64,000 bases of DNA from Rhizobium mayense. Its GTDB lineage: Bacteria; Pseudomonadota; Alphaproteobacteria; Rhizobiales; Rhizobiaceae. Position 1 is the stretch's first letter. Every line of letters begins with the position of its first letter. Shown piece after piece: positions 1 to 8,607 of this stretch. Position numbers and translations under genes: made by a program. The notes under the pieces are model-generated. The model was given only the letters and a program-made list of their open reading frames with translations. It had not been told where the DNA came from and searched no databases. Location of the stretch: the NCBI RefSeq assembly GCF_030272705.1, contig NZ_JARFYM010000005.1, positions 124,001 through 188,000 on the forward strand, in the 5' to 3' direction.

Positions 1-96
1 GATGTGATGCGGATAGAGCGTATTGTCGAGATCGAACACCCAGTCGCGGATATCGGAAAAATCGGCAGGGCGAGGCAGCGTTTTTGTCTGGGTCAT
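1..96 (-). CDS. HAD-family hydrolase, probable pyrimidine 5'-nucleotidase (5' end only)
   Basis: This is the first 32 codons of a gene that leaves the window at base 1, reading from an ATG at 96. Residues 20-29 read VFDLDNTLYP, which is HAD motif I (DxD); Asp22 would be the nucleophile and Asp24 the acid/base. An N-terminus of this kind is typical of the pyrimidine 5'-nucleotidase (YjjG/SDT1-like) subgroup of HAD phosphatases, which is often encoded next to argB in Rhizobiales. That context fits, since argB lies on the same strand upstream. Only motif I is visible, so the substrate assignment rests on the N-terminal pattern and synteny. An AGAG stretch precedes the start. Confidence 0.72.
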   Translation of the reverse strand, partial: MTQTKTLPRPADFSDIRDWVFDLDNTLYPHHI

Positions 97-309
97 GGCG
101 CTCTTATGACATGCAGCCTCACGCGAAGAAAAGGGAAATATGCTAGCGGCGCATGTGAGAAATGTCGCAGATATTGCCGGGAATTCCAACGCAGGCTATG
201 GTTTTACTGATTGATTTCTGGGGTTGCGCGCTATTTGCCCGATGGAGGAGGAGCCCGAGCCTCTTCGAATGCAAGGGCCAGAACGGTCGGGTTTGCGGAG
301 GGGGATAAG

Positions 310-1080
310 ATGAGTCAGGTGGAAAAGGCAGAGGCGTTCGCCAAGTTGCATCGGAAGGGCGACCCGCTCATCCTCTTCAATATCTGGGACGCCGGCTCGG
401 CCAAGGTGGTCACTGAAGCCGGGGCCAAAGCGCTGGCTACCGGAAGCTGGTCGGTCGCCGCGGCCAATGGTTTCAGCGATGGTGAGGCGATACCGCTGTC
501 GTTGCTGGCGGTCATCACGCGTCTGATTTCAGTGACGAGCCATCTGCCGGTCTCCGTCGATTTCGAAGGCGGCTATGCGGTAGAGCCGGATGCCGTCGCC
601 GCCAATGTGGAAAAGATCATGGACCACGGTGCCATCGGCATCAACTTCGAGGATCAGGTGGTTGGCGGCCGTGGCGTTCACCCGATTGAGACGCAAGCAG
701 CCCGCATTCGCGCCATCCGGGAGATGGCCGAGCGCCGGGAAATGCCGCTGTTCATCAATGCCCGCACCGATCTTTTCCTTCAGGAAAGCGATACGGCCCA
801 TCATCAGATCCTGCTGGACGAGGCCTACCGCCGCGCCGATGCCTTTGCCGAAGCCGGCGCCAGCGGCTTTTTCGCACCGGGCCTTGTCGATGCGGAGCTG
901 ATCGAAGCCGTCTGCGATCGCTCTTCTTTGCCGGTCAACATCATGGTGCGTCCGACGACGCCCGACAATGTCACGATGGCGAGGCTCGGCGTCAGCCGTA
1001 TCAGCTATGGCCCTGCGCCCTATAGGACAGTGATGGGAATGCTGAAGAGCGAGGCTGAGGGACTTTATCAACAGACCTGA
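310..1080 (+). CDS. Isocitrate lyase/PEP mutase superfamily protein
   Basis: The product has 256 residues. The ATG at 310 was chosen because a purine-rich ribosome site (GGAGGGGGATAAG) lies just before it; the frame is open further upstream, but that stretch looks non-coding. The sequence has the fold signature of the superfamily: an N-terminal segment with NIWDAGSA, a VDFEGGYA metal-site strand, GINFED, and NARTD in the middle of the barrel. Members cleave or form C-C or C-P bonds next to a carboxylate (2-methylisocitrate lyase, oxaloacetate decarboxylase, phosphonopyruvate hydrolase). The KKCGH signature of true isocitrate lyase is absent, so isocitrate is unlikely to be the substrate. The gene ends one base before the convergent LysR gene. 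Confidence 0.82.
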   Translation: MSQVEKAEAFAKLHRKGDPLILFNIWDAGSAKVVTEAGAKALATGSWSVAAANGFSDGEAIPLSLLAVITRLISVTSHLPVSVDFEGGYAVEPDAVAANVEKIMDHGAIGINFEDQVVGGRGVHPIETQAARIRAIREMAERREMPLFINARTDLFLQESDTAHHQILLDEAYRRADAFAEAGASGFFAPGLVDAELIEAVCDRSSLPVNIMVRPTTPDNVTMARLGVSRISYGPAPYRTVMGMLKSEAEGLYQQT

Positions 1081-1977
1081 TCATCCCTGGCTGTTTTTGT
1101 CTGCAAGCACGCGCGCGACAAAATTCTGAACGACGGCGGAGCGCTCGTCACGGCGCGTTGCGAGCGCCAACCGCGCCACCGGGCCGTCGCCGCTGATCGG
1201 TATGTAGGTGACACCCGGCACTCGGATTTGCGCGACCGCTGATGGTACGACCGAAACGCCGAGCTCGACCGCGACGAGATTGGCGAGCGAGGTGATCTGT
1301 GGTGCGATCTGCCCGAGGATTGGTTCGAAACCCGCATGCCGGCAGGCAGCGATGATTCCATCGAACAGGCTGGGACCGGCCTCGCGCGGAAAGAGCACGA
1401 AAGGTTCGGCCGAAAGAGCCGACAGAGGCAAGGCGGCGGCATCGGCAAGAGGATGGCCGGAGGGAAGCGCGATGACCATGGCTTCTTCACCGAGCGAATG
1501 CGTTCGGAAACCGGGCGGGTCAGCCCGACCGGGCCGGATGAAGACCGCATCCAGTTCCTCGGCATCAAGCCGTTCCAGCAGCAGGGTCGTATAGGCTTCC
1601 TGCAACGTCAGATCGATTTCCGGGTAGGCGCGGCGGAAGCTGCGCACCGCCGACGGCACGATCGGGCTGAAAGCGGCCGAACCAGTAAAGCCCAGCCGTA
1701 GCCGCCCGAGTTCTCCGCGCGCCGCCCGCAACGCCAAGGCTTTCGCGTGCTCGGCCCTAGCCATGATCGCGCGCGCTTCCGGCAGGAAAACCTGCCCCGC
1801 CTCGGTCAATTCGGCGCCGTGCGACAGACGGCGAAACAACCGCGCGCCGATCTCCTCTTCCAGATCGCGGATCTGATTGCTGAGCGGTGGCTGGCCGATG
1901 CCGACGCGTCGGGCCGCGCGGGTGAAATTCAGTTCTTCGGCGACTGCGAGGAAATATTTGATATGGCGCAGCTCCAT
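1081..1977 (-). CDS. LysR-family transcriptional regulator, divergent from an SDR gene
   Basis: The protein has 298 residues from the ATG at 1977, which has GGGGGAAG just upstream; an in-frame extension further upstream has no such site. It opens with MELRHIKYFLAVAEELNFT and a winged helix-turn-helix (about residues 18-40, with AARRVGIGQPPLSNQI), followed by the linker helix and a LysR substrate-binding domain. The gene is divergent from the short-chain dehydrogenase at 2129 across a 151-bp gap. In LysR families this layout usually means that the regulator controls its neighbour and itself. The inducer cannot be read from the sequence. Its stop abuts the stop of the convergent lyase-superfamily gene. 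Confidence 0.9.
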   Translation of the reverse strand: MELRHIKYFLAVAEELNFTRAARRVGIGQPPLSNQIRDLEEEIGARLFRRLSHGAELTEAGQVFLPEARAIMARAEHAKALALRAARGELGRLRLGFTGSAAFSPIVPSAVRSFRRAYPEIDLTLQEAYTTLLLERLDAEELDAVFIRPGRADPPGFRTHSLGEEAMVIALPSGHPLADAAALPLSALSAEPFVLFPREAGPSLFDGIIAACRHAGFEPILGQIAPQITSLANLVAVELGVSVVPSAVAQIRVPGVTYIPISGDGPVARLALATRRDERSAVVQNFVARVLADKNSQG

Positions 1978-2128
1978 CTCTTCCCCCCAAACTGATTGGC
2001 AAGAGATACCTTTAGGATATGAACAAAGCCACTGCAATATATTGGACTGTCAGTCCTGCCGCATCCACATAGGCAGCAAGCGGCCGCTTGACCGAGCGTC
2101 GAGCCCGCTGACAGCAAGGAGCTTCCCC

Positions 2129-2971
2129 ATGAATTCGAAAGACAGCAAACTTTTCTTGATCACCGGCGTCAGTTCCGGCTTCGGTCGCGCCTTCGCCGAG
2201 GCCGCCCTTGCCGAAGGACACCGTGTTGTCGGCACGGTCCGCATTGCTTCCGGCCAAGAGCAGTTCGATGCCATGGCGCCGGGCCGCGCCAAGGCGGTCC
2301 TTCTGGATGTGACCGATTTTGCCGCCATCGAGCCTGCCGTTGCGCGCATCGAAGCGGTCCTTGGCCCAATCGACGTGTTGATCAACAATGCCGGCTATGG
2401 TCACGAAGGCACATTGGAGGAGTCGCCGTTCGACGAGATGCGCCGCCAATTCGATGTCAACGTCTTCGGTGCCGTGGCGATGACCAAGGCAGTGCTGCCC
2501 TTCATGCGCCGCCGCCGCGCCGGCCACATCATCAACATCACGTCGATGGGCGGTTTCATCACCATGCCCGGCATCGCCTATTACTGCGGCAGCAAATTCG
2601 CCCTCGAAGGCATCAGCGAAGTATTGGCAAAGGAAGTGAAGGATTTCGGCATCAAGGTCACAGCCGTTGCGCCGGGCTCATTCCGCACCGACTGGGCCGG
2701 TCGCTCCATGGTTCGCACCGGCCGCAGCATTGCCGACTATGACGCGCTGTTCGACCCCATCCGCAAGGCACGGGAAGAAAAGAGCGGCAACCAGGCCGGC
2801 GACCCCCGTAAGGCTGCTGCGGCCATATTGGCGTTGGTGGCGTCAGACGAGCCGCCGGTCCATCTCTTGCTCGGAACGGACGCCCTGAATCTGGTGCGTG
2901 GAAAAATCGCAGCGCTCGGCGAGGAGATCACCGCTTGGGAAAGCCTCACGCGTTCGACCGATTTCGGTTGA
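2129..2971 (+). CDS. Short-chain dehydrogenase/reductase (classical SDR)
   Basis: The protein has 280 residues. The start is the ATG at 2129, preceded by AAGGAG; a longer in-frame reading overlaps the divergent promoter region and is rejected. The cofactor motif TGVSSGFG follows the first strand, NNAG lies in the middle, and the catalytic Ser (NITSMGG) is followed by YYCGSK with Tyr and Lys in register. It is closely similar over its length to the SDR at 29316-30164, including the shared GYGHEG, RRQFxVNVFG and [12 protein letters not shown] segments, so the two are paralogues. The oxidised or reduced substrate is unknown. A divergent LysR gene and a downstream terminator frame it as a single-gene unit. 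Confidence 0.9.
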   Translation: MNSKDSKLFLITGVSSGFGRAFAEAALAEGHRVVGTVRIASGQEQFDAMAPGRAKAVLLDVTDFAAIEPAVARIEAVLGPIDVLINNAGYGHEGTLEESPFDEMRRQFDVNVFGAVAMTKAVLPFMRRRRAGHIINITSMGGFITMPGIAYYCGSKFALEGISEVLAKEVKDFGIKVTAVAPGSFRTDWAGRSMVRTGRSIADYDALFDPIRKAREEKSGNQAGDPRKAAAAILALVASDEPPVHLLLGTDALNLVRGKIAALGEEITAWESLTRSTDFG

Positions 2972-3001
2972 ACGCGCAATTGCCGACAAATGAGAGAACC
3001 G

Positions 3002-3034
3002 CGCCCTTTCCCGGCTTGGAGAGGGCGTGTTTTT
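3002..3034 (+). terminator. Rho-independent terminator of the SDR gene
   Basis: A 10-bp stem (3002-3011 with 3018-3027, one G-T pair) with a 6-nt loop is followed by TGTTTTTCTT. It sits 30 bp after the SDR stop and just before the convergent argB stop. The T-run is only on the plus strand. Confidence 0.7.
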
Positions 3035-3035
3035 C

Positions 3036-3923
3036 TTAAGGGACGATCAGCGTGCCGGCGCCGTGTTCGGTGAAGATTTCGAGCAGCACGGAATGCGCGG
3101 TCTTGCCGTTGAGGATGACCACGCCCTGGACACCGGCCCTGATGGCATCGATGCAGGTCTCGACCTTCGGGATCATGCCGCCGGAAATCGTGCCGTCCGC
3201 GATCAGCGCGTGCGCCTGGGCAACGGAGAGTTCCTTGATCAACTGGCCCTGCTTGTCGAGCACGCCCGGAACGTCGGTGAGGAAGAGCAGGCGAGTGGCG
3301 CTGAGTGCGCCGGCGATAGCGCCGGCGAAGGTGTCGGCATTGATATTATAGGTGGCGCCATCGCGGCCGGGAGCGACCGGAGCGATGACCGGGATCATTT
3401 CCGACTTTGCCAGAAGGTCGAGCAGCGTACGGTCGACCTCTACCACTTCACCGACGAAACCGAGATCGAGCACGCGCTCGATGTTGGAATCCGGGTCCTT
3501 GATGGTCTTATGCGCCTTTTCGGCGAAGACCATGTTACCGTCCTTGCCACAAAGGCCGATCGCCCATTCGCCGGTCTGGTTGATCAGCGCGACGATTTCC
3601 TTGTTGATCGAGCCGGCAAGCACCATTTCGACGATCTCGACGGTCTTGGCGTCGGTCACGCGCAGGCCGCCTTCGAATTTCGATTCGATGCCCATCTTCG
3701 TCAGCATGGAGCCGATCTGCGGCCCGCCGCCATGGACAACGATCGGGTTGACGCCGGACTGCTTCAATAGAGCGATATCGGCCGCAAACGCCCTGCCAAG
3801 CTCGGCATTGCCCATCGCATGGCCACCGTATTTCACCACGATGGTCTTGTTTTCATAACGCTGCATGTAGGGCAGGGCCTGAGCCAGCAGGCTGGCTTGG
3901 AGTTCGCTTTGGGATTCGGACAT
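3036..3923 (-). CDS. argB: Acetylglutamate kinase
   Basis: The 295-residue protein phosphorylates N-acetyl-L-glutamate in the second step of arginine synthesis in the cytoplasm. It has the amino-acid kinase fold signature: KYGGHAM at residues 31-37 (catalytic Lys31), the glycine-rich HGGGPQI at 64-70 that holds acetylglutamate, and the later FLTDVPGV and SGGMIPK nucleotide-site segments. The long N-terminal helix before the kinase core is the feature of the hexameric, arginine-inhibited class. Length matches the family. In Rhizobiales argB usually follows engB directly; here an ECF sigma operon on the other strand lies between them. Confidence 0.97.
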   Translation of the reverse strand: MSESQSELQASLLAQALPYMQRYENKTIVVKYGGHAMGNAELGRAFAADIALLKQSGVNPIVVHGGGPQIGSMLTKMGIESKFEGGLRVTDAKTVEIVEMVLAGSINKEIVALINQTGEWAIGLCGKDGNMVFAEKAHKTIKDPDSNIERVLDLGFVGEVVEVDRTLLDLLAKSEMIPVIAPVAPGRDGATYNINADTFAGAIAGALSATRLLFLTDVPGVLDKQGQLIKELSVAQAHALIADGTISGGMIPKVETCIDAIRAGVQGVVILNGKTAHSVLLEIFTEHGAGTLIVP

Positions 3924-4105
3924 GGGGCACCCCGTGGAATTGTTCGCGGCCTTTTATCGCAAGTTTTTGACGGAGGGAATAATGATGACTGGATTAGTTT
4001 TTCCTGCGTCACATCGCCTCCGCCATGTTTCGTCCATTGAGTGAACTTGCCGTCGGACGCTTTTCCCTTAAGTTAACCATAGGAAAGCCGCGATCGGGGG
4101 ATCGG

Positions 4106-4645
4106 ATGGCGAGTGAGGAGATAGAGGCGCTCATCGGCAGGGTCGCGATGCGTGACCAGAAAGCCTTTGGAACGCTCTACAAAAAGACCAGTCCGAAACT
4201 CTATGCCGTCTGCCTGCGTATCCTCGGCAACAGAACGGATGCTGAGGAAATTTTGCAGGAAGTCTACGTGAAAATCTGGCAGCGGGCCGAGCGTTTTATC
4301 GCCTCGGAGGGGCCGGCCATGCCATGGTTGACGACAATTGCGCGCAATCAATCGATCGACGCCATTCGCGCCCGAAAACCTGTCGCCGACGAAATTGATA
4401 CGGCCTATGATCTTGCCGATACCGAACCAGGCCCCGAAGAGCAGGCGATGGTGAAGGGTGAGGGAAGGCGGATTGACAGGTGCATGGAAGAGTTGGAAGC
4501 TGATCGAGCTCAGGCTGTTCGCAGCGCTTATGTCGAGGGCCTGAGCTACCAGGAACTCGCCGAGCAATATGCGGTGCCTTTGAATACCATGCGTACCTGG
4601 CTGCGCCGAAGCCTGATTAGACTGAGAGAGTGCATGGACCGATGA
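4106..4645 (+). CDS. ECF-type RNA polymerase sigma factor
   Basis: The protein has 179 residues from the ATG at 4106, after a GGGGG ribosome site. Region 2 is seen in LYAVCLRILGN and DAEEILQEVYVKIW (helices that bind core and the -10 element). Region 4 is near the C-terminus, with YQELAEQYAVPLNTMRTWLRR as the -35 recognition helix-turn-helix. The stop overlaps the start of the next gene as ATGA, so the sigma factor and its likely anti-sigma partner are translationally coupled. A fasciclin-domain secreted protein follows, a natural target of the pair. The inducing signal is unknown. A divergent promoter shared with argB must lie in 3924-4105. Confidence 0.93.
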   Translation: MASEEIEALIGRVAMRDQKAFGTLYKKTSPKLYAVCLRILGNRTDAEEILQEVYVKIWQRAERFIASEGPAMPWLTTIARNQSIDAIRARKPVADEIDTAYDLADTEPGPEEQAMVKGEGRRIDRCMEELEADRAQAVRSAYVEGLSYQELAEQYAVPLNTMRTWLRRSLIRLRECMDR

Positions 4646-5352
4646 GTACGCCCGATCAAAGCAAGGGAGGCCGCTCCCGCGATGAAGTCCTAGCTGGTGA
4701 ATATGTGCTCGGCGTGCTGTCATTGGAGGATCGGCAGAAGGTGGAGCGGCGCATGCGCAGCGATCGACAGTTCGCCGCCATTGTCAGCCGTTGGGAGCAG
4801 AATCTTTCGGGATTCAACGATGATTATGATGCAGTCGCGCCGGCCGCCTCGGTTTTCCCCAAGATCGAGCGGCGCATTTTCGGAGAAGCCGCTTTCGGCG
4901 CCAATCTCTGGAATTCGCTGCTGCTCTGGCGTTCGGTTGCCTTCGGTTCATTGTTTCTTGCGGCCGGCGTTCTGGTCTTCACCATCACGAACAATACTTC
5001 GCGACCGTCGCCGGGCAAGCAGCTCACGGCTTCGCTGGCCGGGCAAAACAGCGCCATCAATTTGTTGGCTGACTATGACGTTGCCAGTGGGCGACTGAAG
5101 GTTACGCCGGTCGCGGCCGGCCAGCCCCAGGAAAAGTCATTGGAACTCTGGCTGATCCGTGGCAGTGAACCGGCCGAGGCGCTCGGCGTCTTGCCGCAGA
5201 CCGGCGAGGGCGAGATCGTCCTGCCGCCGGAGGTTCATGGCAAGCTGACGGAAGGCGCCATCATCGCCGTCAGCGCCGAACCCTTCGGTGGTTCGCCGAC
5301 CGGCAAGCCCACCGGCGATGTCATAGCCTCCGGCACGATCCATCAGCCCTGA
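4642..5352 (+). CDS. Membrane anti-sigma factor, RskA-like
   Basis: The protein has 236 residues, with its ATG overlapping the sigma-factor stop by 4 nt. The N-terminal cytoplasmic part (about 10-60) includes LAGEYVLGVLSLEDR, typical of the zinc-less anti-sigma domain of the RskA/anti-sigma-K family. One transmembrane helix lies at about 98-116 and the remaining 120 residues form the extracytoplasmic RskA C-terminal domain (LELWLIRG, GVLPQTGEG). It would hold the ECF factor at the inner membrane until a periplasmic signal releases it. No Cys-His zinc motif is present, so redox sensing through zinc is not expected. Confidence 0.87.
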   Translation: MSTPDQSKGGRSRDEVLAGEYVLGVLSLEDRQKVERRMRSDRQFAAIVSRWEQNLSGFNDDYDAVAPAASVFPKIERRIFGEAAFGANLWNSLLLWRSVAFGSLFLAAGVLVFTITNNTSRPSPGKQLTASLAGQNSAINLLADYDVASGRLKVTPVAAGQPQEKSLELWLIRGSEPAEALGVLPQTGEGEIVLPPEVHGKLTEGAIIAVSAEPFGGSPTGKPTGDVIASGTIHQP

Positions 5353-5420
5353 AGACACCTTGCCTTCGAAAAAGAACCGAGACTGAAACTCTTCTTCCCG
5401 CAGCGCCGTACCTTGCTCTG

Positions 5421-5438
5421 ACCCCGCCTGAGCGGGGT
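5421..5438. other. Stem-loop between anti-sigma and fasciclin genes
   Basis: A 7-bp perfect stem (ACCCCGC/GCGGGGT) with loop CTGA lies 23 bp before the fasciclin start. There is no T-run, so it is more likely an mRNA-processing or attenuation element than a terminator. Confidence 0.4.
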
Positions 5439-5460
5439 AAGAGAGGAAGAGGATAAGCCT

Positions 5461-6018
5461 ATGATCAAGACTGTGATCCGCATTGCTGCGGTGGCCGTAG
5501 CGCTTTCGGCCGCGACCGGCATCGCTTATGCGAAGAACCCGACCGTTGGCGGCGCGCCGATGTTTGCCAACAAGAACATCATCGAAAATGCCGTAAATTC
5601 GAAGGACCACACGACGCTGGTCGCCGCCGTCAAGGCGGCCGGCCTCGTCGATACACTGGAGGGGAAAGGCCCCTTCACCGTCTTCGCGCCCACCAACGAA
5701 GCCTTCAAGAAGCTGCCGCCCGGCACCGTCGAGACGCTGCTGAAGCCGGAGAACAAGGCGACACTGGCGAAGATACTGACCTGCCACGTCGTCGCCGGCG
5801 ATGACATGGCCGCCGCCATCAAGAAGATGTCGATGGGCAATGGCGGCGAATACGATCTGAAGACGGTCGGCGGCTGCACGATCAAGGCCACGGAGATGGG
5901 CGGCAAGCTGACGCTGACCGACGAGGCAGGCGGCACCGCCCACATCACCATTGCCGACGTAAAACAGTCGAACGGCGTGATCCACGTCGTAGACAAGGTG
6001 TTATTGCCGAAAATGTAA
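5461..6018 (+). CDS. Secreted fasciclin (FAS1) domain protein
   Basis: The protein has 185 residues with an N-terminal signal peptide (about 1-24, ending AYA-KN). The rest is one FAS1 domain: the H1-type segment TLVAAVKAAGLVDTL, GPFTVFAPTNEAF and the H2-type GVIHVVDKVLLP at the end. FAS1 domains mediate adhesion or surface contacts; in rhizobia a related protein (Nex18) is known from nodules. It lies directly downstream of an ECF sigma/anti-sigma pair on the same strand, suggesting envelope-stress or host-signal control. A purine-rich ribosome site (GAGGAAGAGGA) precedes the start. Confidence 0.92.
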   Translation: MIKTVIRIAAVAVALSAATGIAYAKNPTVGGAPMFANKNIIENAVNSKDHTTLVAAVKAAGLVDTLEGKGPFTVFAPTNEAFKKLPPGTVETLLKPENKATLAKILTCHVVAGDDMAAAIKKMSMGNGGEYDLKTVGGCTIKATEMGGKLTLTDEAGGTAHITIADVKQSNGVIHVVDKVLLPKM

Positions 6019-6081
6019 CGAACATTGGCAAGATGGCCGCCGTCCTTGGGCGCAGGGACGGGGGCCCTTTGTCTGCGATTT

Positions 6082-6741
6082 TTAGGCGGCGATGCCCACC
6101 GTCAGGCCGATCGCCTGACGCAGTTCGTCAAGGCCCTCGCTCTTTTCGGAGGAGGTGGCGAGAATGCCAGGATAGGCGGCGGGGCGCTTACGGATCTTTT
6201 CAGCCGTATCGGCCATCAGCTTCGGCAGGCCCGCCGGCTTGATCTTGTCGGTCTTGGTCAGCACGATCTGGTAGGAAACAGCCGCCTTGTCGAGCAGCGA
6301 CAGAACCTCGTCGTCGTTTTTCTTGATGCCATGACGGCTGTCGATCAGCACATAGACGCGCTTCAGCGTCGACCTGCCGCGCAGATAGTCGAAAACCAGT
6401 TTCGTCCAGGCATCCACCTGCTCCTTCGGCGCCTCGGCATAGCCGTAGCCGGGCATGTCCACCAAAGCCATCGGCGGCAGGTCGGCACCCTCGCCGGAAA
6501 AGCCGTCGGGAACGAAGTAGTTGAGTTCCTGCGTGCGGCCCGGCGTATTCGAGGTGCGCGCCAAACCCTTCTGGCCGACCAGGGCATTGATGAGCGACGA
6601 TTTGCCGACATTCGAGCGTCCGGCGAAAGCCACTTCCAGCGGCCCTTCCGGTGGCAGGAATTTCATCGCGGGCACGCCGCGGATGAATATCCACGGACGC
6701 CCGAAAAGCGGCTTTTCGTCTTTTATCGTCTGTTCTGCCAT
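6082..6741 (-). CDS. engB: Ribosome biogenesis GTP-binding protein EngB/YsxC
   Basis: This 219-residue TRAFAC GTPase is needed for assembly of the large ribosomal subunit. The P-loop G1 is GRSNVGKSS at 41-49, the G2 threonine lies in SNTPGRTQ, G3 is DMPG at 95-98 and G4 is TKTD at 162-165. The length and the short N-terminal arm match the family. In alphaproteobacteria it normally follows yidC and precedes argB. Here an arsenic cluster on the other strand separates it from yidC, and a sigma-factor group separates it from argB. Confidence 0.97.
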   Translation of the reverse strand: MAEQTIKDEKPLFGRPWIFIRGVPAMKFLPPEGPLEVAFAGRSNVGKSSLINALVGQKGLARTSNTPGRTQELNYFVPDGFSGEGADLPPMALVDMPGYGYAEAPKEQVDAWTKLVFDYLRGRSTLKRVYVLIDSRHGIKKNDDEVLSLLDKAAVSYQIVLTKTDKIKPAGLPKLMADTAEKIRKRPAAYPGILATSSEKSEGLDELRQAIGLTVGIAA

Positions 6742-6977
6742 GCGCTCGCGGTCTTCCGGTTCAATTGGCTGACTGGATTCGGGGTTTTACCCGCGAAAGT
6801 CAAGTTTTGATCCGCGTGCGGCTCAGTCTTCCGAGCTTCCTATTCCACCGTTGGCTCAATGCGGGCTTGGCGTAGGAAGTTGCGCTCCGCTCACCCCGGC
6901 CTATCACTTCCCTCAGGAATTAGTGCGCAAACGCCAACCCTATGTTGACCGCTGCCAGCCCCGCGGTCACGCAGTGG

Positions 6978-7490
6978 CTAACCGCAGCACTTGGCAGTAT
7001 TCGCTGATCCGCAGCAGGCCACTGCTTGCGCTTGCTCCGCCAGCCAGCGGTCACGCGGCTTGCAGCTAGCCGCGCGGGGAAAGAGTTCGACATAAACTGC
7101 ACCATCGGTGACTAAAGGCGTTGATGCGCAGTAGAGCTGCATTGGCTGCACCCCGTCGCTTACTTCGAAGGTCAGCTTGGCGGAACCGTCGAGCTGCACA
7201 TGCTCGGAAACTTTACGGATGATGGCAGCGAACTTTCCGGCTGGCATGTGCGTGCGGTCGCACTCTTCGATGTCCCAGAGCTGGACGAAAATTTCCGCCC
7301 ACGCTTCTGGGTTGGCTCCGCAATCCAGCGCCGAAAACTGCCCGGTCTTAACTTCGGTGACGTGATAGCCCGGCTTTACCAACCGAGTGTCGTAGCGAAA
7401 TGCCAGAGGCAGGGTAGGTGATGCGGCCAAGGCCTCAAGCAGAACACCGAGGCTGATATCTGAAGATAGGGTCTTGTCGATCGCATTCAT
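6978..7490 (-). CDS. DUF6428-like protein with Cys-rich tail, divergent from arsR
   Basis: The protein has 170 residues from the ATG at 7490, with AAGGAG 9 nt before it. A much longer open frame continues upstream, but it overlaps arsR and aqpS antisense and is rejected. No signal peptide or membrane segment is seen. The start region (DISLGVLLEAL) and the core (GYHVTEVKTG, QLWDIEECD) resemble the small DUF6428 proteins found beside arsenic genes. The C-terminus carries two Cys pairs (ACCGS and KCCG). Paired cysteines often bind As(III), so a soluble arsenite-binding or sensing role is possible, but no function is established. The 42-bp gap to arsR holds an inverted repeat that could control both genes. 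Confidence 0.75.
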   Translation of the reverse strand: MNAIDKTLSSDISLGVLLEALAASPTLPLAFRYDTRLVKPGYHVTEVKTGQFSALDCGANPEAWAEIFVQLWDIEECDRTHMPAGKFAAIIRKVSEHVQLDGSAKLTFEVSDGVQPMQLYCASTPLVTDGAVYVELFPRAASCKPRDRWLAEQAQAVACCGSANTAKCCG

Positions 7491-7512
7491 CCGAGGTACT
7501 CCTTGTTTCAAC

Positions 7513-7532
7513 ATTTCAAGGATTATTGAAAT
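7513..7532. promoter_or_regulatory. Inverted repeat over the arsR start, likely ArsR operator
   Basis: ATTTCAA (7513-7519) and TTGAAAT (7526-7532) are exact reverse complements around a 6-bp spacer. The right arm ends at the base before the arsR ATG and the repeat covers its AGGA ribosome site, so ArsR binding would block both divergent promoters or translation. Confidence 0.65.
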
Positions 7533-7886
7533 ATGGATGAACGTCAAGCCCTGGCCTCGTTCGGCGCTCTTTCTCAAGAAACACGCCTTCAGATCGTCCG
7601 CATGCTCGTTGTCGCCGGGCCCGACGGCATGGCAGCAGGAACGATTGCGGAAAAGCTTGAAGTATCGCCCTCGAATATTTCCTTCCATCTGAAAGAGCTG
7701 GACCGCGCAGGTCTTGTCAGCCAGCAGCGTGAAGCCCGTTCGATCATCTACACCGCCAATTTCGATGCCTTGGGCGGTCTCGTGAGGTTTTTGATGGAAG
7801 ACTGCTGCGCTGGCCATCCAGAAGTCTGTGCGCCGGCGGCGAAGGCTGCCGCCTGCTGCGCTCCTGGGGCGGAAAAAAATCAATGA
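7533..7886 (+). CDS. arsR: ArsR-family arsenite-responsive repressor
   Basis: The 117-residue winged-helix repressor of the ArsR/SmtB family would release DNA when As(III) binds. The helix-turn-helix is at about 37-62 (AGTIAEKLEVSPSNISFHLKEL). The CVCDL motif of plasmid-type ArsR is missing; instead the C-terminal tail has Cys91-Cys92, Cys99 and Cys108-Cys109. This resembles the C-terminal Cys-Cys...Cys arsenite site described for the Acidithiobacillus ferrooxidans ArsR. It is first in the arsR-aqpS-arsC-MFS operon and sits right behind the inverted repeat at 7513-7532, which implies autoregulation. Confidence 0.93.
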   Translation: MDERQALASFGALSQETRLQIVRMLVVAGPDGMAAGTIAEKLEVSPSNISFHLKELDRAGLVSQQREARSIIYTANFDALGGLVRFLMEDCCAGHPEVCAPAAKAAACCAPGAEKNQ

Positions 7887-7905
7887 CGATCCGGGACCCT
7901 CGCTG

Positions 7906-8607
7906 ATGAATTCCTTTCCGCTCTCACGGCGCCTCGTTGCGGAGGCCCTTGGCACTGCCGTACTGGTCGCGACGGTGGTCGGTTCAGGCATCATGGCGAG
8001 CAAGCTGACGAGCGATACGGCGGTCGCACTTCTCGCCAACACGCTGGCAACCGGCGCGATCCTGGTTGTGCTGATCACCATTCTCGGGCCGATTTCCGGC
8101 GCACACTTCAATCCCGTCGTATCGCTGGTCTTCGCTCTACGCCGCAAACTAAATGCGACGTCGGCTCTAGCCTATATCGTCGTCCAGATTGTCGGCGGTA
8201 CTGCCGGGACGATTCTCGTGCATGCCATGTTCGAATTGTCGTTGTTGCAGACTTCGACAACCATTCGCAGTGGCGGCGCGCAATGGCTGGCCGAAGTGAC
8301 GGCCACCTTCGGCCTCGTTTTTGTCATTCTCGCAGGCCTGCGGTTTCGATCCGAAGCCGTGGCGTGGCTTGTCGGTCTCTACATCACTGCTGCGTACTGG
8401 TTCACTGCCTCCACCTCATTTGCCAATCCGGCCGTCGCCATTGCTCGCGCGCTGACGAATACCTTTGCAGGCATCCGCCCGATCGACCTTCCCGGGTTTA
8501 TCATCGCGGAAATCCTGGGTGGATTGCTGGCGGTGCTGCTTGTGAGCTGGCTTCTGACGGACGCCCACAACGCTCAAACTCTCACCGAAACGGAACCCGC
8601 CCCATGA
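7906..8607 (+). CDS. aqpS: Aquaglyceroporin AqpS (arsenite channel)
   Basis: The protein has 233 residues from the ATG at 7906; an in-frame extension upstream overlaps arsR and is unlikely. It is an inner-membrane MIP channel with six predicted helices and two half-helices carrying the Asn-Pro motifs: GAHFNPVV (NPV rather than NPA) and SFANPAVA. In S. meliloti AqpS takes the place of an arsenite pump: arsenite made by ArsC leaves the cell by downhill flow. The gene order arsR-aqpS-arsC is the same here. The stop overlaps arsC as ATGA, so the two are translationally coupled. Confidence 0.92.
   Translation: MNSFPLSRRLVAEALGTAVLVATVVGSGIMASKLTSDTAVALLANTLATGAILVVLITILGPISGAHFNPVVSLVFALRRKLNATSALAYIVVQIVGGTAGTILVHAMFELSLLQTSTTIRSGGAQWLAEVTATFGLVFVILAGLRFRSEAVAWLVGLYITAAYWFTASTSFANPAVAIARALTNTFAGIRPIDLPGFIIAEILGGLLAVLLVSWLLTDAHNAQTLTETEPAP

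Noticed and set aside
3027..3770. A 247-codon frame opposite argB
   Set aside because: Antisense to a certain gene, with a start inside the terminator region.
6978..8147. A 389-codon minus-strand frame reaching from the DUF6428-like gene through arsR and aqpS
   Set aside because: The upstream two thirds are antisense to arsR and aqpS; the real start with AAGGAG is at 7490.
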